Positions 1 through 6,815 of a stretch of DNA of 9,806 nucleotides are shown in pieces. A program made the position numbers and the translations under genes. Location of the stretch: assembly GCA_028822575.1 (NCBI GenBank), contig JAPKDN010000075.1, forward strand, positions 1-9,806. Direction: 5' to 3'. The first letter of the stretch is position 1. Each line of letters opens with the position of its first letter. Under the pieces are notes generated by a model. The model had not been told where the DNA came from. It made no database searches and saw only the letters and a list, made by a program, of their open reading frames with translations. This DNA comes from Alphaproteobacteria bacterium (GTDB lineage: Bacteria; Pseudomonadota; Alphaproteobacteria; Thalassobaculales; Thalassobaculaceae).

Positions 1-597
1 CTCTGCGCGGCGCTTGGACTGAAAACCCGCGTACTGCCAATGACCGATGACCCGGTCGCGACCATCGTTGACACAGTCGGTGGCCCGCTGGCGTTTCAGC
101 ATTATTTCGTTCGTGATCGGTCCGAGCCCATCGTGAAAGGTTTTCGTTTTCAGGGGATTGCCGACGCCAAGCCAAACCCGGCGCTCATGCGAGCGTTGGA
201 AAATGGCGGTATTTCTGGCGTTCTGATCGCACCATCTAACCCGTTTGTTAGCGTCGACCCGATTCTAGGGTTGCCGGGACTTCGCGCGGCGTTGAAATCT
301 TCGCCGGGGCCGACGGTCGCGGTCTCGCCGATCGTTGGCGGTCAGGCGATCAAGGGCCCCGCCGCGAAGATGATGGCTGAATTGGGCACGCCAGTCAGTG
401 CGGTTGGCGTCGCCAGCCACTATGCCGGGTTTGTCGATGCCATGGTGATCGACGAGGTCGACCGAGACCAAGAGACCGAGATCCGCAGCTTGGGCATGGA
501 CGTCTTGGTGACGCAAACCGTGATGCGAACCCTAGATGACAGAAAAACCCTGGCGTGGCAATGCCTTGACTTCATCTCTAGCCTTGGAGCGAGCTAG
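1..597 (+). CDS. cofD: 2-phospho-L-lactate transferase CofD/FbiA, C-terminal part (5' end outside window)
   Basis: CofD joins the phospho-lactyl (or related) moiety of a GDP/GTP-activated intermediate made by CofC to the deazaflavin FO, giving F420-0 (or dehydro-F420-0) in the cytoplasm. The reading frame is open from base 1, ahead of the first ATG at 40, so 198 C-terminal residues of a family usually a little over 300 long are visible. Family signatures seen are LPMTDDPV near the window edge, FQHYFVRDRSEPIVKGFRF, GVLIAPSNPFVSVDPIL, and AVSPIVGGQAIKGPAAKMM before the C-terminus. These match the CofD/FbiA pattern of a nucleotide/FO-binding core with an APSNP loop. The ATG at 40 is internal, because conserved sequence continues upstream of it. 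The stop TAG at 595-597 shares its G with the cofC start. No frameshift or missing motif is seen in the visible part. Confidence 0.95.
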   Translation, partial: LCAALGLKTRVLPMTDDPVATIVDTVGGPLAFQHYFVRDRSEPIVKGFRFQGIADAKPNPALMRALENGGISGVLIAPSNPFVSVDPILGLPGLRAALKSSPGPTVAVSPIVGGQAIKGPAAKMMAELGTPVSAVGVASHYAGFVDAMVIDEVDRDQETEIRSLGMDVLVTQTVMRTLDDRKTLAWQCLDFISSLGAS

Positions 598-599
598 TG
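586..599 (+). promoter_or_regulatory. Shine-Dalgarno and 1-base stop/start overlap that set the cofC start
   Basis: GGAG at 586-589 lies 7 bases before a GTG at 597-599, and this GTG overlaps the cofD stop TAG (595-597) by one base. The GTG gives the expected CofC N-terminus (VVAVVPMKNL), with no residues missing before the conserved PMK motif. The arrangement implies that ribosomes finishing cofD re-initiate on cofC. This is read directly from the sequence; the coupling itself is inferred. Confidence 0.75.
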
Positions 600-1274
600 G
601 TTGTTGCCGTCGTTCCGATGAAGAATCTTGCCTCCGCCAAAAGTCGGTTGGCGCCGCTGCTCGATCAGGTGGAGCGCCAGGCATTGGTCGAAGCGATGCT
701 GAGTGATGTTCTGGGCGCTCTCGCGGCGGCGCGCGGATTGTCGGAGGTCTTCGTTATCAGCGATGGCGAAGGACTATCACTGGATGGGGCCTCCTTGATC
801 ATCGAGTCCAAGAACCGAGGTTACAACGAGGCGGTCGCGACGGCGCTCGCGGATCCGAAGGTCGTGGGCGCAGACGCGGTTTTGATCCTGCCGGGCGATC
901 TGCCTTTTGTCGCGCCGGGTGACGTCGATAGCTTCATAGGAACCAATACCGCGCGGTCCGATGGCCCAAGCGTGCGTATTGCGCCCGCGCGGGATGGGGA
1001 CGGCACTAACGCCTTACTGATCGCGCCACCAGGGTTAATGGTAACGCTGTTCGGGCCTAGAAGTTTCCAACTTCACAAGCAAGCTGCAGAGCGCGTCGCT
1101 TCCACAGTTGAGATCGTCGCCGCACCCGGGCTTGCGTTCGATATCGATACTCCGCAAGATCTGCTCGAATTTTGCGCGCGCGATTGTGATACCGCGACCC
1201 ACGCCTTCCTGAGGCGAAGCGGGGTGGGGGAGCGCCTTACGCGCACGGGCCATAGCAGAGTAAACCGCCGATGA
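597..1274 (+). CDS. cofC: 2-phospho-L-lactate (or PEP/3-phosphoglycerate) guanylyltransferase CofC/FbiD
   Basis: CofC activates a three-carbon phosphoacid with GTP, giving the guanylylated intermediate that CofD transfers to FO. The 225-residue protein has the nucleotidyltransferase fold signatures in order: an N-terminal VVAVVPMKNL with AKSRL (K15-L18), a sugar-nucleotidyltransferase-like ILPGDLP at 97-103 with a metal-binding-type Asp101, GDGTNALL at 134-141, and FDIDTPQDL at 181-189. Length and motif order fit CofC/FbiD. The last 30 or so residues (from CARDCDTATH) are variable and Arg-rich. The natural substrate differs by lineage: 2-phospho-L-lactate in methanogens, PEP in mycobacterial FbiD, and 3-phosphoglycerate in Mycetohabitans (Paraburkholderia) rhizoxinica. 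It cannot be assigned here by eye. The gene starts with GTG overlapping cofD and ends 7 bases before fbiC, so all three belong to one transcription unit. Confidence 0.93.
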   Translation: MVVAVVPMKNLASAKSRLAPLLDQVERQALVEAMLSDVLGALAAARGLSEVFVISDGEGLSLDGASLIIESKNRGYNEAVATALADPKVVGADAVLILPGDLPFVAPGDVDSFIGTNTARSDGPSVRIAPARDGDGTNALLIAPPGLMVTLFGPRSFQLHKQAAERVASTVEIVAAPGLAFDIDTPQDLLEFCARDCDTATHAFLRRSGVGERLTRTGHSRVNRR

Positions 1275-1281
1275 ATCGGGG

Positions 1282-3753
1282 ATGACCTTGTCGAAAGATT
1301 TCTTTTGGATTGAGCCCGCCGATCGGCCCAACACGGCCACCGCCAGGGTATTGGCGGGGATCGATGATCTGCCGGCTCTGATGGACGCCGCGTCACGGAT
1401 GCGCGATCACGGCTTCGGGCGTCATATCAGCTATTCGCGCAAGGTTTTTATCCCTCTAACACAGTTATGTCGGGATGTTTGCCACTACTGCACCTTCGCC
1501 CAGGCACCGCGGGATCTGAAACAGGCGTTTCTGTCAAAGGAGCAGGTGCTGGAGATCGCCCGCGCCGGCAAGGCTACCGGCTGCAAGGAGGCGCTGTTCA
1601 CGCTGGGCGACAAGCCGGAGCTGCGCTATGCCGCCGCCTGCGAGGCGCTGGAGGAGATGGGCTATCCCTCGACCCTGGCGTATCTGAGGGACATGGCGCT
1701 GCTGGTGTTCGAGGAAACTGGCCTGATGCCGCATCTTAACCCCGGGGTGATGACCCGGGCCGAAATCGCCAGCCTGCGCGAGGCTTCGGTCAGCATGGGC
1801 ATTATGCTGGAAAGCACCTCGATACGTCTGATGGAGAAGGGCGGCTGTCATCACGGCTCGCCCGACAAGGACCCCGCCGTGAGGCTGGAGACCATGTCAG
1901 AGGCTGGGCGTCAGAAGGTGCCATTCACCAGCGGTATCCTGATAGGAATAGGCGAGACGCGGCAAGAGCGGGTCGACGCGCTGTTGGCGCTCCGGGATCA
2001 GCAGGACGCGCATGGCCAGATCCAAGAAGTTATCATCCAGAACTTCCGCGCAAAACCTAGTACCAAGATGCATGACGCTCCGGAGCCGGGTCTGGAGGAT
2101 CTACAATGGACAATCGCGGTCGCTCGGGTGATTTTTGGGTCGGAGATGGCTATCCAGGCACCGCCGAACCTGTCCTATGGCGACGCGGCGCGGTTGATTC
2201 CAGCTGGTATCAATGATTGGGGTGGGGTCTCGCCCGTTACTCCTGATCATGTGAATCCGGAGGCGCCATGGCCGCACCTGGATGTACTTGCCCGTGACAC
2301 CGCATCCATGGGCAAGATCCTGGTAGAGCGGCTGTCGATCTATCCGCCGTATGTTCGCGACGTCGAAACCTGGCTTGATCCCGGTTTCCGTGCCGCCGTT
2401 CTTTCAGCCGCCGACGCCGATGGTCTGGCACGGACCGAGGATTGGGCCCCCGGCCGGGCAGAGGCACCCGACAACAAGATCCCTGAGCTTGAGGTCACGC
2501 CGTGTTTTCTGGCCGATGCCGAGCTCGACCGTATCCTGGACCAGGCGATGGCGGGAAATCCGCTGTCGGAGACGGAAATCGTCCGATTGTTCCATGCCCG
2601 CGACGGCGAAGTGGAGACCATTGCCAAGTCCGCCAACGAGCTGCGCCGCAAGATGAACGGCGACAGCGTGCGTTATGTGGTGAACCGCAATATCAACTAC
2701 ACCAATGTCTGCTATTTCGGCTGCAAGTTCTGCGCGTTCTCCAAGGGCAAGACCCAGGAGAGCCTGCGCGGCAAGCCCTATGATCTGGCGATGGAAGAGA
2801 TCGTGCGTCGTGCCACCGAGGCGTGGGATCGAGGTGGTACCGAGGTCTGTCTACAGGGTGGCATCCACCCGGATTATGACGGCAACACCTATCTGGAGAT
2901 TACCAAGGCGTTGAGGGCAGCGCTGCCGGATCTGCATATCCACGCCTTTTCTCCGCTGGAGGTACACCAGGGCGCCCGGACTCTGGATATCCCGCTGGAT
3001 ACGTTCCTTGGCCGCCTGCGTGACGCGGGCCTTGGGAGCTTGCCGGGGACGGCGGCGGAAATCTTGGATGACGAGGTGCGTGCGGTGCTTTGTGCTGACA
3101 AGGTCAACACGGCCCAATGGCTAGAGGTGGTGGAAACCGCCCACAATGTGGGTCTGCGCACGACTTCGACCATCATGTTCGGCCATGTGGACAAGCCGGT
3201 GCACTGGGCGCGGCACTTGATCCGGCTCAGGGAGTTGCAAGCTCGTACTGGCGGGATCACCGAGTTCGTGCCTCTGCCTTTCGTTCATATGGAGGCGCCG
3301 ATTTATCTGCGTGGCGGTGCGCGGCGCGGGCCAAGCTGGCGCGAGAACGTGCTGATCCACGCGGTGGCACGGCTGGCGCTGCATCCGCTGATCACTAATA
3401 TCCAGACCTCCTGGGTCAAGCTCGGCCCAACCGGCGCCGGAGTGTGCCTCGACTCTGGGGCCAATGACTTTGGCGGCACCTTGATGAACGAGACCATTAC
3501 CCGCTCCGCGGGTGCCAGCCATGGCCAGGAACTTCCCCCGGAGACGATGGACCAGGTTATTCGCTCGCTCGGCCGTGAGCCGGGGCAACGCACTACGTTG
3601 TATGGCCCGGTGAACGAGGCCCAGCGCGCGCGTTCTTACAACGCGGCGCCATTGGCCGATGTGGTCAACACGCCTGTCCGCAAATCCCGCAAACGGGACA
3701 GCGCCGCCGATCTGGTTCGCCCGGGTTATGAAATCCAAGGTAGCGCCGACTGA
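1282..3753 (+). CDS. fbiC: FO synthase FbiC, fused CofG-CofH bifunctional radical SAM enzyme
   Basis: FbiC makes the F420 chromophore FO (7,8-didemethyl-8-hydroxy-5-deazariboflavin) from tyrosine and 5-amino-6-ribitylamino-uracil with two radical-SAM centres. Both [4Fe-4S]/SAM motifs of the CX3CX2C type are intact: CRDVCHYC with Cys62, Cys66 and Cys69 in the CofG-like N-terminal half, and CYFGCKFC with Cys477, Cys481 and Cys484 in the CofH-like C-terminal half. Other FbiC signatures are ISYSRKVFIPLTQ, CKEALFTLGDKPE, PHLNPGVM, QEVIIQNFRAK, DDWGGVSP-like NDWGGVSPVTPDHVNPE, VVNRNINYTN, EVCLQGGIHP, HAFSPLEV, PGTAAEILDDEVR, TEFVPLPFVH and QTSWVKLG. At 823 residues it is slightly shorter than the roughly 856-residue mycobacterial protein, from a shorter N-terminus and inter-domain linker (about residues 390-440). 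The ATG at 1282 is fixed by an in-frame stop at 1261-1263 with no other ATG between. Its only SD-like sequence is GGGG touching the start codon, so translation probably depends on coupling to cofC. Confidence 0.97.
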   Translation: MTLSKDFFWIEPADRPNTATARVLAGIDDLPALMDAASRMRDHGFGRHISYSRKVFIPLTQLCRDVCHYCTFAQAPRDLKQAFLSKEQVLEIARAGKATGCKEALFTLGDKPELRYAAACEALEEMGYPSTLAYLRDMALLVFEETGLMPHLNPGVMTRAEIASLREASVSMGIMLESTSIRLMEKGGCHHGSPDKDPAVRLETMSEAGRQKVPFTSGILIGIGETRQERVDALLALRDQQDAHGQIQEVIIQNFRAKPSTKMHDAPEPGLEDLQWTIAVARVIFGSEMAIQAPPNLSYGDAARLIPAGINDWGGVSPVTPDHVNPEAPWPHLDVLARDTASMGKILVERLSIYPPYVRDVETWLDPGFRAAVLSAADADGLARTEDWAPGRAEAPDNKIPELEVTPCFLADAELDRILDQAMAGNPLSETEIVRLFHARDGEVETIAKSANELRRKMNGDSVRYVVNRNINYTNVCYFGCKFCAFSKGKTQESLRGKPYDLAMEEIVRRATEAWDRGGTEVCLQGGIHPDYDGNTYLEITKALRAALPDLHIHAFSPLEVHQGARTLDIPLDTFLGRLRDAGLGSLPGTAAEILDDEVRAVLCADKVNTAQWLEVVETAHNVGLRTTSTIMFGHVDKPVHWARHLIRLRELQARTGGITEFVPLPFVHMEAPIYLRGGARRGPSWRENVLIHAVARLALHPLITNIQTSWVKLGPTGAGVCLDSGANDFGGTLMNETITRSAGASHGQELPPETMDQVIRSLGREPGQRTTLYGPVNEAQRARSYNAAPLADVVNTPVRKSRKRDSAADLVRPGYEIQGSAD

Positions 3754-3779
3754 CCTTGCGACGAGAAAGCGACCCCAAC

Positions 3780-4781
3780 ATGTCCGACGCCCCGCTTACC
3801 TTCGGCCTGATGCTCTCCAACCGAGGGCCGGTGTTGGGCTACAGCACACCGGCGGATCTGATCGCGCTCGGTGAAAATGTCGAGGCGAGTGGGCTGTTCG
3901 ACACGGTCTGGTCGGGAGATGCATTCCTGACAAACCCAAGGCTCGATGCTGTGACATTGCTGACCGCCGTCGCGGCACGAACCGAACGGGTGCGGCTTGG
4001 CCCTGCGTGCATGGGCAGTTTCACCCAGCGCAACGCCTTGGACCTGGCTTATCAGTGGTCCAGTCTCGATCAGATTTCCAGAGGCCGCATGGTGATGGTT
4101 GCCTGCGCCGGTGGTGGTAGCGGCGAGGCTTGGGCACGGGAGGACCGCAATACTGGCGTTTCCTCCGCCGATCGCCGCGCACTGATGTGGGAGCGGATCG
4201 CTTTGTTTCACCGTTTGTTCAGCGAGGAAAGCGTTACCTTCCAGGGCCGGTTCCACGATTATGAGCAGGTCCGCGTCGTCCCCCGTCCGTTGCGGCAACC
4301 AAGCCCTATCTGGGCGGCTACCAATATCACGCGCCTAGCCAGTGGCGGGTCCGCCGGTCGGATGCCGGTAAAGACCCTGGCCAAGGTTGGTGAAATCTGT
4401 GACGGTTGGATGACCCATTCCGTCAATCCGGAGACCTTTTCCGAGGCCTGGAGCCATGTCCGGGCCGCCGCTGCTGCGCAAGGCAAGGACCCGAACGCCA
4501 TGGACAACGCGCTGGTGGTCAATATCTGCGTTAACGACAACCCCGAGGTGGCGTTGGCCGAAACCGGGGATTTCCTGGCCGACTATTACGGCATCCGGTT
4601 CTCGCCTGAGCGCACCCGGAATTGGACCGCGCATGGTTCGCCCGAGGTCTGCGCCGCGAGTCTGAGCGCCTATATCGGCTCCGGGGTCAGGCACCTGGCG
4701 TTGCGTATGACATCGCGCGACCAGAACGGACAATTCGAGCGGTTGGTGAATGACGTGCTGCCGCTGGTGAACAACGCTTAG
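3780..4781 (+). CDS. LLM class (probably F420-dependent) oxidoreductase, paralogue 1
   Basis: This 333-residue TIM-barrel protein belongs to the luciferase-like monooxygenase/F420-dependent reductase superfamily, whose members bind FMN or F420 and transfer hydride or oxygenate small organics. Seen are an N-terminal beta strand LTFGLMLSNRG, FDTVWSGDAFL (barrel loop often lining the cofactor), LLTAVAARTERVRLGPACMGS, LDQISRGRMVMVACAGGG (equivalent to the family's LSxGR-xxxGxGxG block), LFSEESVTFQGRFHDYE and PSPIWAATN, where most relatives have PPIWVGG. The ATG at 3780 is preferred: GAGAAAG at 3763-3769 is spaced 10 bases, and the protein then begins directly at the family's first strand. A TTG at 3756 would add eight unlikely residues. 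It follows fbiC by 26 bases, which argues for F420 as cofactor, although FMN use cannot be excluded. The substrate is unknown. Mer-like reduction of C1 carriers is possible by fold but not supported specifically. Confidence 0.85.
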   Translation: MSDAPLTFGLMLSNRGPVLGYSTPADLIALGENVEASGLFDTVWSGDAFLTNPRLDAVTLLTAVAARTERVRLGPACMGSFTQRNALDLAYQWSSLDQISRGRMVMVACAGGGSGEAWAREDRNTGVSSADRRALMWERIALFHRLFSEESVTFQGRFHDYEQVRVVPRPLRQPSPIWAATNITRLASGGSAGRMPVKTLAKVGEICDGWMTHSVNPETFSEAWSHVRAAAAAQGKDPNAMDNALVVNICVNDNPEVALAETGDFLADYYGIRFSPERTRNWTAHGSPEVCAASLSAYIGSGVRHLALRMTSRDQNGQFERLVNDVLPLVNNA

Positions 4782-4799
4782 ACGACAGGGGAGACGGTC

Positions 4800-5738
4800 A
4801 TGACAATCGGTGTCGGACTTGGGATGGCGGCGTTTACCTTCTCGACGGCGGCGGGTTATTGGCGCTGGGTGAAGCGCTGTGACGAGGCGGGAGTCGACTC
4901 GCTTTGGCAGACCGACCGGCTGGTCTCAAAGGAACCGTTCCTGGAGTGCATGAGCACCATGGCCGCGCTCGCCGGCGCTACCAAGAAGGTTAAGTTTGGC
5001 ATGAACGTCGCCTCGATGGGGCTACGCGATCCGCTGCAGACCGCCAAGCAATGCTCAACCATTGATTATCTCTCTGGCGGGCGACTTTTGCCGGCCTTTG
5101 GTTTGGGGAGCAACCGGTCGCGGGATTTCATCGCGACTGGCACCGCCACCAAGGCCCGCGGCCAGCGGATGAACGAGGCGTTGGAGATCATGAACCGGCT
5201 GTGGAACGAGGAAGAGGTCACCTTTGAGGGCAAGCATTACCAGTACGAGAAGGCCAGTACCAGCCCGCGACCGGTTCAATCACCACTGCCACTTTGGGTC
5301 GGGGGCTCCTCGGATGCGGCGATTGAAAGAACCGCTAAATACGGCACCGGTTGGCAAGCCGCCGCCGATAGCCCCGAGGAAGCTGGCATCGTCGTCGATA
5401 AGATCCTGATTGCCTCCAAGAAACATGGCCGTCCTATCGATCACGACCATTTCGGCGCGGCGGTGGGCGTGCGCTTTGGCTCCTGGGACGAGGAGCCGGT
5501 GAAGAAGTTGGCTGCTGATTTTGAAAAGCGCCTCGGTAAACCGGCCAAGGAAGGTTTTGTCGTCGGTGGCGCCGACGAGATGTTGGACCGGATGCAGGCC
5601 TATGCGACCAAGGGCGTATCCAAGTTTATCCTGCGCCCAATCGGCTCTGGCGATTCTGAGATGGAGGACCAAACCGAGCAAATTATCGAGAAGGTCTTGA
5701 GCCGGGTGAAGGAGCTGAAGGGGCGAGAGGCGGTGTGA
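4800..5738 (+). CDS. LLM class (probably F420-dependent) oxidoreductase, paralogue 2
   Basis: This is a 312-residue member of the same superfamily, distantly related to its neighbours. Recognisable blocks are GVDSLWQTDRLV (residues 31-42), TKKVKFGMNVASMGLRDPLQ (61-80), the diagnostic LSGGRLLPAFGLGS (91-104), LWNEEEVTFEGKHYQYE (134-150) and PLPLWVGGSS (162-171). The C-terminal part has GFVVGGADEMLDRMQAYATK followed by KFILRPIG, the usual end of the barrel. An excellent Shine-Dalgarno (AGGGGAG, 4787-4793, spacing 6) sets the ATG at 4800. It starts 18 bases after the previous gene, clearly in the same operon. The C-terminal tail is charged (ELKGREAV). The cofactor is inferred from context; no substrate assignment is possible. 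It lacks the TGE-type motif region I associate with F420-dependent glucose-6-phosphate dehydrogenase, so it is not an obvious F420 recycler. Confidence 0.87.
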   Translation: MTIGVGLGMAAFTFSTAAGYWRWVKRCDEAGVDSLWQTDRLVSKEPFLECMSTMAALAGATKKVKFGMNVASMGLRDPLQTAKQCSTIDYLSGGRLLPAFGLGSNRSRDFIATGTATKARGQRMNEALEIMNRLWNEEEVTFEGKHYQYEKASTSPRPVQSPLPLWVGGSSDAAIERTAKYGTGWQAAADSPEEAGIVVDKILIASKKHGRPIDHDHFGAAVGVRFGSWDEEPVKKLAADFEKRLGKPAKEGFVVGGADEMLDRMQAYATKGVSKFILRPIGSGDSEMEDQTEQIIEKVLSRVKELKGREAV

Positions 5739-5808
5739 TTATCGATTTTTCATCCCGGATCAACCCCGAGATTATAAATAGACAAAAACAACCACGGGAT
5801 AGACGCCC
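5739..5808 (+). promoter_or_regulatory. AT-rich intergenic spacer with possible weak internal promoter
   Basis: This 70-base gap is clearly richer in A and T than its surroundings. TATAAA at 5773-5778 matches five of six bases of a sigma-70 -10 box, but the best upstream -35 candidates (TTTTCA 5747-5752, spacer 20; TTCATC 5749-5754, spacer 18) are poor. TCATCCCGG at 5750-5758 equals the core of the repeat found at 7796-7915 and may be a decayed copy. GGGA at 5796-5799 is a weak ribosome-binding site 9 bases before the next ATG. A secondary promoter for the two downstream LLM genes is possible but unproven. Confidence 0.25.
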
Positions 5809-6765
5809 ATGAAATTCGGATTTCAAACCATGTTGCGCGGCGCGGCGTCGACCCCGGAGGGGCTGACCTCGATCGCGCAAAAGGGCGAGGCATGCGGCTT
5901 CGATGTCATCGCACCGAATGACCACATCATCGTGCCTGGCGGAATTGAGAGCACCTATCCCTATACCGACGATGGAATTTGGCCTGGCGCGGCGGTCGTT
6001 GAATGTCATGAGCAGCTTACCGCGCTGACCTTCATCGCGGGCAAGACCGAGCGGATCAGGATCCTGCCCTCGGTCATGGTGGTGCCATATAGGGCGCCGG
6101 TGCTGACGGCCAAGATAATCGCCACCGCCGACGTGCTGTCGCAAGGCCGGATCACCCTCGGCGTGGGGGCCGGTTGGATGGCCGAGGAGATCGAAGCGAT
6201 CGGCGCGCCGCCATTCGCGGAACGTGGCAAAGTTACGGATGAATATATAAGGATTTTCAAGGAGCTATGGACATCAAATAACCCAAAATATAACGGTGAG
6301 TACGCTCGCTTCTCCGACCTTCATTTCAAACCGCTTCCAGTGCAGAAGCCACACCCGCCGATTTGGGTTGGTGGCGAAAGCAAACCCGCGCTTCGCCGCG
6401 TCGCCAGGCTTGGTGATGGCTGGTATCCGGCGTCGAATAACCCGCGGTTCCGGGTGGCGACCCCGGCACAACTTTTGGGGCGAATGGATGTCCTGCGCCA
6501 AGTCTGTGATGAGCAAGGCCGTGACATGGGCGAACTCGATATCGGCTATTTCTTCACCGACGGAGTGCATGCCAAGGAGCGCTGCGGCGTGGATGGCGCG
6601 CGCAAATTGATGACCGGTGCCCCGGCTGATATTGCCGGTGACATCGCGGCTTTCGGCAAGGTGGGGGTCGGCACGATGATCTTCATTTTTCAGCGCCCGG
6701 AGGTCGAGGCGACCCTTGATCAGATGGAATGGTTCAGCGCCGAGGTGATGCCGCTGTTGAAATAA
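5809..6765 (+). CDS. LLM class F420-dependent oxidoreductase (TIGR03619-like), paralogue 3
   Basis: The 318-residue protein carries the typical layout of the TIGR03619-type F420-dependent LLM enzymes (name from recall, not searched). Blocks are MKFGFQTMLRG, APNDHIIVP (35-43), YPYTDDG, RIRILPSVMVVPYR (82-95), DVLSQGRITLGVGAGWM (108-124), ERGKVTDEYIRIFKELW (138-154) and HPPIWVGGES (182-191). It is a paralogue of the following gene: the two align without gaps for nearly the first 210 residues except around residue 60, and 56 of 80 residues are identical over 81-160. The ATG at 5809 follows a modest GGGA at 5796-5799. Bases 6241-6300 are only one-third G+C (20 of 60), with codons such as ATA and AAA that the neighbours avoid. 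It probably acts with the adjacent paralogue on related substrates, as separate homo-oligomers or a heteromer; which cannot be told. Confidence 0.9.
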   Translation: MKFGFQTMLRGAASTPEGLTSIAQKGEACGFDVIAPNDHIIVPGGIESTYPYTDDGIWPGAAVVECHEQLTALTFIAGKTERIRILPSVMVVPYRAPVLTAKIIATADVLSQGRITLGVGAGWMAEEIEAIGAPPFAERGKVTDEYIRIFKELWTSNNPKYNGEYARFSDLHFKPLPVQKPHPPIWVGGESKPALRRVARLGDGWYPASNNPRFRVATPAQLLGRMDVLRQVCDEQGRDMGELDIGYFFTDGVHAKERCGVDGARKLMTGAPADIAGDIAAFGKVGVGTMIFIFQRPEVEATLDQMEWFSAEVMPLLK

Positions 6766-6815
6766 TGCGGCTCCAGGTGCCGCCGCGCCGTAGCCCAACA
6801 ACTTAGGAGACCGAG

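Noticed and set aside
40..42. ATG at 40 as the start of cofD
   Set aside because: The frame is open from base 1 and encodes conserved CofD sequence (TRVLPMTDD), so the gene begins upstream of the window.
1271..1274. ATGA overlap at the end of cofC as a possible fbiC start
   Set aside because: ATG 1271 is in a different frame from fbiC, which reads from 1282.
3121..3738. Long antisense open frame opposite the end of fbiC (also others opposite cofC, LLM and GMC genes)
   Set aside because: These are typical GC-rich shadow frames with Arg/His/Gln-rich, motif-free translations and no ribosome-binding site.
3756..3779. TTG at 3756 as start of the first LLM gene
   Set aside because: It would add eight non-conserved residues and has no Shine-Dalgarno. 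ATG 3780 has GAGAAAG 10 bases upstream and begins at the family's first strand.
6767..6783. GCGGC/GCCGC hairpin between LLM paralogues 3 and 4 as a terminator
   Set aside because: It has only a 5-bp stem and no U tract, and it is followed at once by a strong Shine-Dalgarno and an operon-like gene.
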